DNA of 64,000 nucleotides from CAZBAF01 sp964490245 (GTDB lineage Bacteria > Patescibacteriota > Saccharimonadia > Saccharimonadales > JACDBH01): contig CAZBAF010000004.1 of assembly GCA_964490245.1 (NCBI GenBank), forward strand, positions 16,759 through 80,758, read 5' to 3'. The notes beneath the pieces are model-generated. The model did no database searches and had not been told where the DNA came from. It worked only from the letters and a program-made list of their open reading frames with translations. The translations under genes and the position numbers were made by a program. Below, piece by piece: positions 17,567-25,436 of the stretch (the first letter of the stretch is position 1; the number at the start of each line of letters is the position of its first letter).

Positions 17567-18271
17567 ATGGCTTACAAACGAGTACTCTTAAAGCTGTCCG
17601 GCGAACAGCTGGCCGGCCGCGAAGGCGGCATTGACCCTGACTTTGTTGCCTGGCTGGCCAATGAAATCAAAAAAGCTACCGAAACAGGGGTCGAAATGGC
17701 AATTGTGGTGGGCGGCGGCAACTTTTTGCGCGGCGCAACCATTGCCGGCGAGGGGCTGGAACGCGCCACTGCCGACTACATGGGTATGCTGGCTACGGTC
17801 ATGAACGGCTTGGCATTGATGGACATGCTGGAGCACCACCACCAACCTGCCCGCCTGCAGACCAGCATTCAGATTAACCAGGTGGCCGAGCCGTTTATTC
17901 GCCGCCGGGCCATCCGCCACCTTGAGAAAAAACGGGTGGTGATTGTGGCCGGGGGCTTGGGTAAACCCTATCTCACAACCGATACGGCAGCGGCCTCGGT
18001 CGCGCTTGAGCTGGACTGTGACATTATTCTTAAAGCCACAAAAGTTGACGGTATTTATGACAAAGACCCGGCCAAGTACTCTGATGCGCGCAAGTTTGAC
18101 CGGCTCAAATATCAGGAGGCGGTCGAAAACCCCGCTATCGGCGTGATGGACAAGGCCGCTCTGGGTCTGGCTATGGAGCAAGGCATTCCCCTGCTGGTGT
18201 TTGACCTTCATCAGGACGACAATATCCTGCGTGCTGTCTCCGGTGGGCCAATTGGCACCCGGGTCGAGTAA
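17567..18271 (+). CDS. pyrH: UMP kinase
   Basis: 234 residues, amino-acid kinase fold. Typical elements are KRVLLKLSGEQLAG, AIVVGGGNFLRGA, ADYMGMLATVMNGLAL, VIVAGGLGKPYLTTDTAAA and LKATKVDGIYDKDPAK. It phosphorylates UMP to UDP. TAGACT ends 8 nt before the ATG, so translation probably starts at or near the mRNA 5' end. In many bacteria pyrH sits with frr or tsf; here it stands alone. Confidence 0.97.
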   Translation: MAYKRVLLKLSGEQLAGREGGIDPDFVAWLANEIKKATETGVEMAIVVGGGNFLRGATIAGEGLERATADYMGMLATVMNGLALMDMLEHHHQPARLQTSIQINQVAEPFIRRRAIRHLEKKRVVIVAGGLGKPYLTTDTAAASVALELDCDIILKATKVDGIYDKDPAKYSDARKFDRLKYQEAVENPAIGVMDKAALGLAMEQGIPLLVFDLHQDDNILRAVSGGPIGTRVE

Positions 18272-18295
18272 TCCGCTCTCCGGCAGAGCAGCATA

Positions 18296-18325
18296 TTGAC
18301 AAGACTTGACAAAGTGTGCTATAAT
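18296..18325 (+). promoter_or_regulatory. Extended -10 promoter for 18340-19221
   Basis: TTGACA, an 18-nt spacer (which holds a second TTGACA), then TGCTATAAT. Predicted start near 18332, only about 8 nt before the ATG. Confidence 0.75.
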
Positions 18326-18339
18326 ATAGTTATAGACCC

Positions 18340-18840
18340 ATGAGAAATATTTCCGGCCTCTTTATGCAATCCGGCTATCGCCCTGGTTTGCTGCAGACTT
18401 ATGAGACACGCGCCCCATTCGTAGGGGATGAGGTTCTGCTTGGATCTGGGGAAAGATATTATGATGTCCGTAAAGTTGGCACCGTCGCAACGGTTGGTAT
18501 TACTATAAAGCAAAGTGCGCGTGAACCGGTTGTTCACTGCAGATACTACCTTAGGGAGCCCGCCCGGGGGGTGATGGTTGCTGACACCAGCATACCGACA
18601 CAACCGTTCAACACTATCTATTTGCACGCCACAGCTGGCCGTAATGTCCTGCTGTTTGGCTGGGCAGAGTCCGATGCGCCGGAGGCGCGTACGGTAACTA
18701 TCCGACCGAATCTGAACGAATGGCAGTATAATGCGGCTGCCGATGGACTTGGCGAAAGCACACTGGAAAAGCTGAACAGATTGACCGCGCGCAAAAGCTG
18801 TGGGGCTTTGCTGCAACCGCCACAGGCCGTAACCCCTTAA
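18340..18840 (+). CDS. Unknown protein
   Basis: 166 residues, not recognised. It is rich in short hydrophobic strands (DVRKVGTVATVGITIKQ, VVHCRYYLRE, NVLLFGWAES) and probably beta-structured. There is no signal peptide or membrane helix. It forms a two-gene operon with 18850-19221 (9-nt gap) behind a strong promoter. Confidence 0.7.
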   Translation: MRNISGLFMQSGYRPGLLQTYETRAPFVGDEVLLGSGERYYDVRKVGTVATVGITIKQSAREPVVHCRYYLREPARGVMVADTSIPTQPFNTIYLHATAGRNVLLFGWAESDAPEARTVTIRPNLNEWQYNAAADGLGESTLEKLNRLTARKSCGALLQPPQAVTP

Positions 18841-18849
18841 AGGGTATAT

Positions 18850-19221
18850 ATGATGATTAAAGACTACCATGATGGCTCGGTTGATAGAGAAAATGGCGTG
18901 GCGTTGAGCCAAGACGGCGTGACGCGGTTTCGCTATCCGCGTCTGGCCTATGCGGCCGAGAAAGTCGGCCAATTTACTGCAGACCTATATATAGGGTTTT
19001 TGCATCTTCGGCCGAATGTTGCAAAAAGCGTTGGCGTATCAGAGATAACACCCCGTACAGCGCGGCGTCTTGGTGCGGCTCTGTTGGCGGTTGCGCTGCC
19101 GGTTGCTGCTGCCGGCCTGGTGGATAAGGCCCCGGATGCGGCGGCTGTAGTGACCGATGCCGCCGCTGACAGTCTGGATTGGCTGAACCCCTGGCAGTAT
19201 TACCAGCCGCCCCGCCCTTAA
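18850..19221 (+). CDS. Unknown small membrane protein
   Basis: 123 residues. The N-terminal 75 residues are soluble; one hydrophobic segment (RLGAALLAVALPVAAAGLV) follows, then a short acidic/Ala-rich tail ending LNPWQYYQPPRP. Not recognised. It is the second gene of the 18340 operon and meets the MBL-hydrolase gene end to end with no gap. Confidence 0.7.
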   Translation: MMIKDYHDGSVDRENGVALSQDGVTRFRYPRLAYAAEKVGQFTADLYIGFLHLRPNVAKSVGVSEITPRTARRLGAALLAVALPVAAAGLVDKAPDAAAVVTDAAADSLDWLNPWQYYQPPRP

Positions 19222-19854
19222 TTACCCGATATCGATTGATTCGCCAACGCCAAGCCGTTTGTAGGTGCTGCCGGCGCTCTCGGCGGCTTCCCGCAGATGC
19301 GCATCGTAAACTTTGCAGCCGATTTCGGACAAAAGGGCGTCATGCGTCGGTATGGTCATGTCGGCCTGCGCATTAAAGACAAACGAGTAGGCGTGCGCGA
19401 TATGCAGCCACGGCGCACTGGACGGCGCCATAATAACCTTAACCCGCTTGCCCAGCTGGGCGTACGAGTCGCCCGGATAAGCGACAGCGCCGTTTATACA
19501 GACACCAATGTTCTTAATCTGTGGTTTGCCGGGGCGTGCCAGTTCGTGCAGGTCGCCGTAAAACTGCAGACTGAACGGACCGGCCTGATACGTATGGGCT
19601 TTGGCGGGTTCAGTACAATCCGGCAGTTCGCGGACCACCTCTTGGGCGCCAAACAGCTGCACGTCGGGGTTGTGTTGCCGGATTTTTTCGATATTCGGCG
19701 GGCTGAAGTGATCGCTGTGGACGTGGGTGATCACCACGGCTGCTATGTTGCTCAGATCGTCCGGCAGCTGCGTATATTCGCCCGGATCGACAATAATTTT
19801 TTGCCCCTGCTCTTCAACGACAAAGCAGGCATGGCCATACTTGGTAAGCTTCAT
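19222..19854 (-). CDS. MBL-fold metal-dependent hydrolase (UlaG-like)
   Basis: 210 residues. The metallo-beta-lactamase motif HVHSDHF (HxHxDH) supplies metal ligands, with VDPGEYTQLP before it and further His/Asp in AYPGDSYAQLG and IPTHDALLSE. It belongs to the group of short MBL proteins related to UlaG, often annotated as L-ascorbate-6-phosphate lactonase-like; the true substrate is unknown. Confidence 0.88.
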   Translation of the reverse strand: MKLTKYGHACFVVEEQGQKIIVDPGEYTQLPDDLSNIAAVVITHVHSDHFSPPNIEKIRQHNPDVQLFGAQEVVRELPDCTEPAKAHTYQAGPFSLQFYGDLHELARPGKPQIKNIGVCINGAVAYPGDSYAQLGKRVKVIMAPSSAPWLHIAHAYSFVFNAQADMTIPTHDALLSEIGCKVYDAHLREAAESAGSTYKRLGVGESIDIG

Positions 19855-19940
19855 AAAACCATGTTAGCACACCTTTTTAAAGACAGGCCTTTTAAGGATC
19901 TGGTCTCTGGGCGCCCAGATGCGCTTGTTGAAAACAAAAA

Positions 19941-20678
19941 GACAAAAAGGGTCCGACCCTTTACAGGGGTAAAAAATTGCAGTAACCTGTTGTTATGCCC
20001 GCAAAGAATACCGTACGCGCGTTTGAGACAGGGGGATATTATCATGTCTACAACAGGGGTGCCGGCAAGCGGATTGTGTTTCATGACGACTACGACAAGG
20101 CATATTTTTTAGGCATCATTGCGCGATACCTCGACCCAAAAGTTCATGATTATGACGGTAATGGAGCGGAATATCCCAAATACGATACAGACATAGAGCT
20201 CCTCGCTTATTGCCTAATGGGCAATCACATCCACTTATTGTTCTACATAAAGCAAAGCCCGAATGCGCTATCCATGTTAGTAAAGTCCATAATGGTCAGT
20301 TACACGATGTATTTTAACTTAAAGTACAAGGAATCCGGTACGCTTTTTCAGGGTAAATATCGTGCGTCACGAATTACTCGTGATGACTACCTTCAGCACA
20401 TTAGTCGCTACATACACCTAAATCCAAGGAACTATGCGACCTACCAGTTTTCGAGCTTTCAGGCGTACACCGGTGGCGCAGTTCCCCGCTGGTTGAATCC
20501 TCAAAGACTCCTGGCGCTTTTTAATACAAATGAGTACAAAGCATTTGTCGCTGATTACGAGGGGCATAAAGAGGCTCTTGAGTCGATACGCTCTGAGTTA
20601 GCCGACAGATAAGCCCCGCTAGGTGTTAACAGATGAGTGCAGAGATATACCTCTGTAAAGGGTCAGACCCTTTTGTCC
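19941..20678 (+). mobile_element. RAYT/REP-type element with inverted ends
   Basis: The ends are near-perfect inverted repeats of about 30 bp: the left end (19941-19971) contains GGGTCCGACCCTTTACAGGG and the right end (20648-20678) contains CTCTGTAAAGGGTCAGACCC, so each end also holds its own small palindrome. Between them is one HUH transposase gene. This is the standard layout of REP-associated tyrosine transposase genes. Confidence 0.85.
19995..20612 (+). CDS. REP-associated tyrosine transposase (RAYT, IS200-like Y1)
   Basis: 205 residues. The N-terminal signature YYHVYNRGAGKR is typical of RAYTs. The HUH motif NHIHLLF has metal-binding His78 and His80, and the catalytic Tyr is most likely Tyr139 in HISRYIHLNP. 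YCLMGNH and GTLFQGKYRA are further family hallmarks. These enzymes nick single-stranded DNA at REP hairpins, here presumably the GGGTC-GACCC palindromes on both sides. The gene appears intact. Confidence 0.93.
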   Translation: MPAKNTVRAFETGGYYHVYNRGAGKRIVFHDDYDKAYFLGIIARYLDPKVHDYDGNGAEYPKYDTDIELLAYCLMGNHIHLLFYIKQSPNALSMLVKSIMVSYTMYFNLKYKESGTLFQGKYRASRITRDDYLQHISRYIHLNPRNYATYQFSSFQAYTGGAVPRWLNPQRLLALFNTNEYKAFVADYEGHKEALESIRSELADR

Positions 20679-20771
20679 TTTTTACTTTGAGTTGGGGTCG
20701 GGCTTTTTGAGCTGGGGGCGGAACGTTTGGTTGGGTTTGTCGCTGTGTTGGCCGGTATTTAGTGTTAGCGG

Positions 20772-20933
20772 CTATTTAAGGTAGCGGGCGGCGTCGCGCT
20801 CTTGGTCACGCTTCTTCAAAGCCTGACGTTTATAAAGCTTCGCGCCGTAAAATCTCTCTATTTTAAATGATCTGATTTTGTCGGGCTCGGCATATAATTC
20901 TCCTTTATCAGTCGAATTATCTAACTTGCCGTT
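20772..20933 (-). pseudogene. smpB-like C-terminal remnant
   Basis: An open frame without any start codon ends GAKLYKRQALKKRDQERDAA RYLK and stops at 20772. The segment matches the basic tail of SmpB (compare KKQFDKRQSIKKREEERNA in the intact smpB next door). It begins in another frame inside the last codons of the intact gene. This looks like an older or foreign smpB 3' end left after recombination. The rest of the gap 20613-20916 holds only the right end of the RAYT element and G-rich sequence with no gene. Confidence 0.55.
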
Positions 20934-21387
20934 TTATTAATGATCGAGCGTTTCTTTCCTCTTCTCGTTTTTTTATGCTCTGACGTTTATCGAACTGTTT
21001 CTTGCCGCGGCCGATGGCTATTTCTATCTTAATAAACCGGCCTTTGGTCAGGAACTTCACAGACACAATGGTATTGCCCTGCTTCTTGGCCTCGATCAGC
21101 TGGTCGAGTTCGCGCTTTTTTAGCAGCAGCTTGCGGTTGCGGCTCTGCATCTCGTTGGGCAGCTGGGCGGCATTGGTCTTGAGCGGCGTAATAAGGGCGT
21201 TATACAGCCAGGCCTCGCCGTCTTTTATCTGCACAAAGGCACCCTGCAGACTGCCGTGATTTTCACGCAAGGACCGCGTCTCTGCCCCGGTTAAGGCAAT
21301 ACCGGCAATATACGAGTCTTTCAGCTCGTAATCATACGTCGCCCGCTTATTGCGGATAATACCGGTTGGCTGCTTTTTCTTTGCCAT
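20917..21387 (-). CDS. smpB: SsrA-binding protein SmpB
   Basis: 156 residues, normal length. Conserved segments are IIRNKRATYDYELKDSYIAG, ALTGAETRSLRENHGSLQGA, NEMQSRNRKLLLKKRELDQL and GRGKKQFDKRQSIKKREEE. SmpB binds tmRNA and brings it to stalled ribosomes for trans-translation. The tmRNA gene itself is not in this window. TACAAT lies 9 nt before the start codon. Confidence 0.96.
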   Translation of the reverse strand: MAKKKQPTGIIRNKRATYDYELKDSYIAGIALTGAETRSLRENHGSLQGAFVQIKDGEAWLYNALITPLKTNAAQLPNEMQSRNRKLLLKKRELDQLIEAKKQGNTIVSVKFLTKGRFIKIEIAIGRGKKQFDKRQSIKKREEERNARSLIKRQVR

Positions 21388-21455
21388 AATTACTCTATTG
21401 TAGCTATAATCTGTTAATTCTTACAGTAACAGATGAAAATTTTACCATAAGAATA

Positions 21456-21484
21456 TTGACAAATCAAACAATGTGTGCTAAAAT
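21456..21484 (+). promoter_or_regulatory. Promoter pointing antisense into the glycosidase gene end
   Basis: TTGACA, a 17-nt spacer, TGCTAAAAT on the plus strand. Nothing codes downstream on this strand. A small palindrome CTAAATTTAG followed by five T (21506-21520) may end the transcript after about 30 nt; otherwise it would run antisense to 21512-22681. Confidence 0.5.
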
Positions 21485-21511
21485 GATACAGTCTTGCCGA
21501 GTAGCCTAAAT

Positions 21512-22681
21512 TTAGTTTTTGGTTAAACTCTGGTTTTCGGCGTCTATCCGGCGCAACTCTTCTTTGGCGGTGTCCCAAAGGGCCGGGTCGTTGTGTTTGG
21601 TCTTGCGCCAGTACCACCACTCTACGCCCCATAGATCCATGGTGCGCATGCCGGTGGCTTCGCCATAACGGATGCGGTCTTTGAGCCTTTTTGGATCGAG
21701 AGACTTGTATTGCTCGTCGAGCGGAGTTTCTTTGGTGCCGCCAAAGGTGTCGGGTGTCCAAGCTTCGGTTTGTAGCTCGTGCATAAAGACATCGCGGCCC
21801 CGCGTGATCTCTGTCCAGCCGGCACGGAAGGCGTAATACCAAGCCGGGATGGGATATTCAAAATAACGGTGGGTGATATTCTTATCCCAAACGCGCTTAT
21901 AGACTGATATGGCCCATATGTCGGGCGTGGGATCGCCGATGGGAGTGCCGATAGCGTTATTGCTCATGCTGACAACCACAGGAGTCGCCGGGTCAAGCTT
22001 TTTCACCAGATTGTATTCGCTGATCAGCCGGTCGCGGTTAAAGTCATAACAGATACCAAAGGCTTTTAAAAAGAACTCGTTCTCCAGCTGGTAACTATGC
22101 AGGGCCGGACTGTCTTTATAGCGCTCTACAACCGCGGCAATAAAATCCTCAAGCGGTTGATACCAGCCGTGTCCGGGTATCTCTTGTGCCCAGGACGGCA
22201 TGTGGCATTCGGGCCAGCGTGGCTGACGTAAGCCCAATGCCAAGCTGACCTGAACATCGTTTTCTTCGGCCATCTTAAACTGCCAGTCCAGCTCGTCAAA
22301 GTTGTAAAGCCCGCGGTCTTTCTCTATGTCGCTCCAGTAGCTGACGAGACGCAGGCGCTTAACCCCTAAGTCGCTTATCATGGCATCCAGGGTTTCTTTA
22401 GGGTCGAGATCATAATAGCGTGCATAATTTGGAATAAAAGTAGCCCCTACGGCCAGTGGTGTGTCTTTGTGTTTGTTGATGTACCACTGGGCCAGGCCGT
22501 ACATACCGCCAACAGCGAGAATGACAAATACGACAAGTCCGATCAAAAGCCGCTTCCAGAACTTGGTGCGAACGCCCCAGTACGAGAACCGGTACCAGAA
22601 CACCTGCCAGAAGCCAGCGTGTTTAGGCGGCGGCTTCAGGGTGGTTTTAACTGATTTCTCAGGCTTTTCTTGTTTTGGCAT
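21512..22681 (-). CDS. Membrane-anchored clan GH-A glycoside hydrolase-like protein
   Basis: 389 residues. A basic cytoplasmic stretch and a transmembrane helix (about 44-66) anchor a TIM-barrel-type domain. VKRLRLVSYWSDIEKDRG and LDWQFKMAEENDVQVSLALG are barrel strands of clan GH-A. The acid/base Glu is probably in HSYQLENEFF and the nucleophile Glu in VFMHELQTEAW. The closing MRTMDLWGVEWWYWRK is also typical. Substrate unknown. It is transcribed divergently from the GT2 gene at 22702, 20 bp away, so both may act on the same surface glycan. Confidence 0.82.
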   Translation of the reverse strand: MPKQEKPEKSVKTTLKPPPKHAGFWQVFWYRFSYWGVRTKFWKRLLIGLVVFVILAVGGMYGLAQWYINKHKDTPLAVGATFIPNYARYYDLDPKETLDAMISDLGVKRLRLVSYWSDIEKDRGLYNFDELDWQFKMAEENDVQVSLALGLRQPRWPECHMPSWAQEIPGHGWYQPLEDFIAAVVERYKDSPALHSYQLENEFFLKAFGICYDFNRDRLISEYNLVKKLDPATPVVVSMSNNAIGTPIGDPTPDIWAISVYKRVWDKNITHRYFEYPIPAWYYAFRAGWTEITRGRDVFMHELQTEAWTPDTFGGTKETPLDEQYKSLDPKRLKDRIRYGEATGMRTMDLWGVEWWYWRKTKHNDPALWDTAKEELRRIDAENQSLTKN

Positions 22682-22701
22682 GATAGACTTTTATAGAATC
22701 A

Positions 22702-23523
22702 ATGAAATCGCTAACGCTTAGTATAGTTATACCAGTTCATAACGAAGAAGACCATATACAGAATTGCCTGGATGCAATTGCCGACCAGACTGTGCTGCCT
22801 GATGAAGTGATTGTGGTTGACAATAATTGCACTGACCGTACGGCAGAAATTGCGCGGCAGTATCCGTTTGTGCGCGTAGTGAAGGAAAAAAAGCAAGGCA
22901 TTGCCTATGGGCGTAATGCCGGTTTTGATGCGGCCAAAGGTAAGCTGATTGGCCGGATCGACGCCGATACAATTCTGGCAGAAAATTGGGTTGAGCAGGT
23001 TGTGGAGATTTACAGGGACAGGCAGGATTTTGCCCTAACAGGCGGCGGGTATTTTTATAATGTCCCCTTGCCGCGCCTTAACGGTTGGGTGCTGGGCCAG
23101 TTGGCGTACCGTATGAACCGTTTTATTATGGGGCACTACATTTTGTGGGGGTCTAATATGGTTTTGCCGGCAGCGGCCTGGAAAGAAGTGCGCTCAGAAG
23201 TGTGTACGCATCGGCTGGACATACACGAAGATCTTGATCTTGCCATTCACTTACACCGGACGGGCATGTCTATTGTCTACCTTGAAGGCTTGCAAGTCGG
23301 GGTTGAGATGAAGCGGGTCTACAATACGGAAGGAAGCGTACATAAGGCGCGTATGGCCATGTGGCCAAATACGCTGTACGCGCATGGGCTTAAACGGGCA
23401 TGGTTGGGCAGCGTTGGCGCGTGGGTCTTATACCAGGGGCGGTTTGCGGTTCGTGTCGGAAATATGGTGGCTGCGCTTTACCGGCGCGGTCGCGAACATC
23501 TTTCGGAGGAATGGCAGGCTTAG
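22702..23523 (+). CDS. Family 2 glycosyltransferase
   Basis: 273 residues. The GT-A core shows LSIVIPVHNEEDHIQNCLDA, DEVIVVDNNCTDRTAEIA, a DXD-type motif in IGRIDADTIL and the acceptor-side LDIHEDLDLAIHLHRTGM. A hydrophobic stretch near the C-terminus may touch the membrane. The gene overlaps the convergent thermonuclease gene by 4 nt and is divergent from the glycosidase. Confidence 0.92.
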   Translation: MKSLTLSIVIPVHNEEDHIQNCLDAIADQTVLPDEVIVVDNNCTDRTAEIARQYPFVRVVKEKKQGIAYGRNAGFDAAKGKLIGRIDADTILAENWVEQVVEIYRDRQDFALTGGGYFYNVPLPRLNGWVLGQLAYRMNRFIMGHYILWGSNMVLPAAAWKEVRSEVCTHRLDIHEDLDLAIHLHRTGMSIVYLEGLQVGVEMKRVYNTEGSVHKARMAMWPNTLYAHGLKRAWLGSVGAWVLYQGRFAVRVGNMVAALYRRGREHLSEEWQA

Positions 23524-24104
23524 GCCGGGTTGGTGGTCTTTTTGTCGCCGTCCTGCTTGATGTCGCAGGCACTCCACAGCCCTAAATTCTGTTCCCTGGC
23601 CTGGCGTTCGAGTTCGCGAAATTCCTCCATTTTGCTGAATGGGAACAACACGTATGCAAAACCATAGCCCTGGCGGATAATCTCGGCATTGACCAGCCGG
23701 CCGTCGGGTAAATACACATAACGCAGCAGGCGGTTATAGCGGTCGCGGTTGGTGTTCTGCGGGTCGGCCTCCAGCCTGACGGCGCTGGTGCCAACCAGGC
23801 TTTTGGTGAATTCGCTGGCCGCCTTGCCAAAACACTGCACGCTGGTGCGCGGGTCCTGAGTCTCTGGGGTGTCGACACCGATAAACCGTATGCGCTCGGT
23901 GGTGCCGTTCATATCCACCGTAATGGTGTCGCCGTCTTCAAAGCTTGTGACTGCGTACAGGCCAGGCTGCGATTGCTGGACACTATTGCCGGCCTGCTCC
24001 ACCCAGCCCATTCGCTGCGCCAGCAGCAGAACGCCGGCCAGCACAAACGGCATCATCAGCCGGACAAGCTTTTTGCGCGTACGTTTGGATTGCCAAAATT
24101 TCAT
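23520..24104 (-). CDS. Thermonuclease (SNase) family protein with N-terminal anchor
   Basis: 194 residues. A hydrophobic N-terminal segment (about 14-30) exports or anchors it. The staphylococcal-nuclease domain shows SFEDGDTITVDM, RIRFIGVDTPETQDP (metal and catalytic Arg region) and DRYNRLLRYVYLPDGRLVN, with NAEIIRQGYGFAYV near the end. It would degrade DNA or RNA outside the membrane, plausibly for nucleotide uptake in an organism lacking de novo synthesis. TATAAT ends 8 nt before its ATG. Confidence 0.92.
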   Translation of the reverse strand: MKFWQSKRTRKKLVRLMMPFVLAGVLLLAQRMGWVEQAGNSVQQSQPGLYAVTSFEDGDTITVDMNGTTERIRFIGVDTPETQDPRTSVQCFGKAASEFTKSLVGTSAVRLEADPQNTNRDRYNRLLRYVYLPDGRLVNAEIIRQGYGFAYVLFPFSKMEEFRELERQAREQNLGLWSACDIKQDGDKKTTNPA

Positions 24105-24123
24105 CTATCCGTATTATAAGCAC
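24105..24123. promoter_or_regulatory. Shared bidirectional -10 region
   Basis: Only 19 bp separate two divergent start codons. The palindromic core TATTATAA reads TATTAT on the plus strand (6 nt before the ATG at 24124) and TATAAT on the minus strand (8 nt before the ATG at 24104), so one AT core can serve both directions with leaderless transcripts. Confidence 0.55.
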
Positions 24124-24360
24124 ATGAGTTGGCCCGATGGTATCCCTGCCCCTGATTTGATTTGGCCTGAAGCCACCCGTCCGGATCCGGCCAGTATGCA
24201 CGAACTTGCCATGAGTATGCGTGATCTGCCCGAATATCGTCAGTTTGCCGACTGGCTGCCCTTTCCGCCCTCGACCATCCCCAGCCGGCAAAAATGCGTT
24301 TTGTTTTTACTGTATCTGCATTTGCGGGCGGGGATAGAGCTGACGTTTGAGCATTTTTAG
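24124..24360 (+). CDS. Small unknown protein
   Basis: 78 residues beginning MSWPDGIPAPDLIWPEATRP. Rich in Pro and Trp, no signal peptide or membrane helix, family not recognised. The start is chosen because a -10 box lies exactly 6 nt upstream; a longer frame upstream overlaps the thermonuclease gene and is implausible. Confidence 0.55.
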   Translation: MSWPDGIPAPDLIWPEATRPDPASMHELAMSMRDLPEYRQFADWLPFPPSTIPSRQKCVLFLLYLHLRAGIELTFEHF

Positions 24361-24372
24361 ATACAGGCACTC

Positions 24373-25383
24373 TTATGACTGGGTGCCGGTTTTTGCCCGT
24401 GGCTGCTTAAACATAAACGAACCGATAATGCCGCCGCACAACAGCCCGCCGATAATCAGCAGACTAAGATTGGTCGGAATGTGTATATTGAACCAGGCGA
24501 TGCCAAAGATCTCGCGTGGTGCAATCACCAGTTTGAGCCCGACAAACAGCAGCAACAACGCCAGGGCGTAGCTTAGCATCCAGAATCGTTCTTTAATGTG
24601 GTCAAAGACAAAGTACAGCGCGCGCATGCCTAAAATAGCCGCCGCGTTGCTGGCAACGATAAGGAACGGTTCGTGCGATACGGCCAGTGCGGCCGGTACG
24701 CTGTCTACGGCAAAGATGACGTCAGTAAACTCAACAACCAGCAGTGCCATGAACAGCATGGTGGCGACCCGTTTGCCGTTTTTGCGAGTGAACAGCTTGT
24801 GCCCGTCAAAACTGTGGGTCATAGGGATAATGGCTTTCGCGACCCTGAAAAAGCGGCTGTTATGCGGGTCGTATACGTGATCTTTTTTGGTTCTAAGCAA
24901 TCTTATGCCGCTCCACAGCAGGATACCGCCGAACAGGATAAGTATTGGCTCGAACCGCTTGATTAAGGCAATACCGGCAAAGACAAATATGGTACGCAGT
25001 ACGATTGCGCCAATGACACCCCAGAACAAAATACGGTGCTGGTACTTTTTGGGAATGCGAAAATACGCCAGAATAATCGACCAGGTAAAGACATTGTCGA
25101 TGGACAGGGATTTTTCGACCAGGTAGGCGCTGAAGTACTGGCTGGCCGCCTCGCCGCCAAATGCGTTGAGGATGACGATACCCAGTCCGGCACCGAGCAA
25201 CACCCACGCAACGCTTTGCCAAATGGCTTCACGAATCCCGACAGGCTTGTCCTTGCGGTGCAGTACCAAAATGTCGACCAGAATAAGCAGCAAGAACCAG
25301 CCGCCCAAAAGTGCCCAGTGCCACCACTGGATATGGAGATTAAGAGCCAGTGTATTAACCGCAGCTTCAGCAAACAAATGCAT
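24373..25383 (-). CDS. TerC/Alx-family integral membrane protein
   Basis: About 336 residues with some nine membrane helices. Family hallmarks are LVEKSLSIDNVFTWSIILAY, RILFWGVIGAIVLRTIF, FGGILLWSGIRLL and VEFTDVIFAVDSVPAALAVS, with the acidic membrane residues thought to bind metal. TerC proteins are linked to manganese export and metal loading of secreted proteins; tellurite resistance is not implied. Start at ATG 25383; a TTG codon directly before it is in frame. Confidence 0.93.
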   Translation of the reverse strand: MHLFAEAAVNTLALNLHIQWWHWALLGGWFLLLILVDILVLHRKDKPVGIREAIWQSVAWVLLGAGLGIVILNAFGGEAASQYFSAYLVEKSLSIDNVFTWSIILAYFRIPKKYQHRILFWGVIGAIVLRTIFVFAGIALIKRFEPILILFGGILLWSGIRLLRTKKDHVYDPHNSRFFRVAKAIIPMTHSFDGHKLFTRKNGKRVATMLFMALLVVEFTDVIFAVDSVPAALAVSHEPFLIVASNAAAILGMRALYFVFDHIKERFWMLSYALALLLLFVGLKLVIAPREIFGIAWFNIHIPTNLSLLIIGGLLCGGIIGSFMFKQPRAKTGTQS

Positions 25384-25436
25384 CAATAAAAAATAGTTTA
25401 CGGTTTTTTATGGCAGAATGCGAGAGGGATATGGGG

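Noticed and set aside
19297..20112. Long plus-strand ORF opposite the MBL hydrolase
   Set aside because: It is antisense to a clear enzyme and runs into the RAYT element; no domain is visible.
24373..25383. Tellurite-resistance role for the TerC protein
   Set aside because: The family name is historical; no other ter genes are here and metal transport is the better-supported role.
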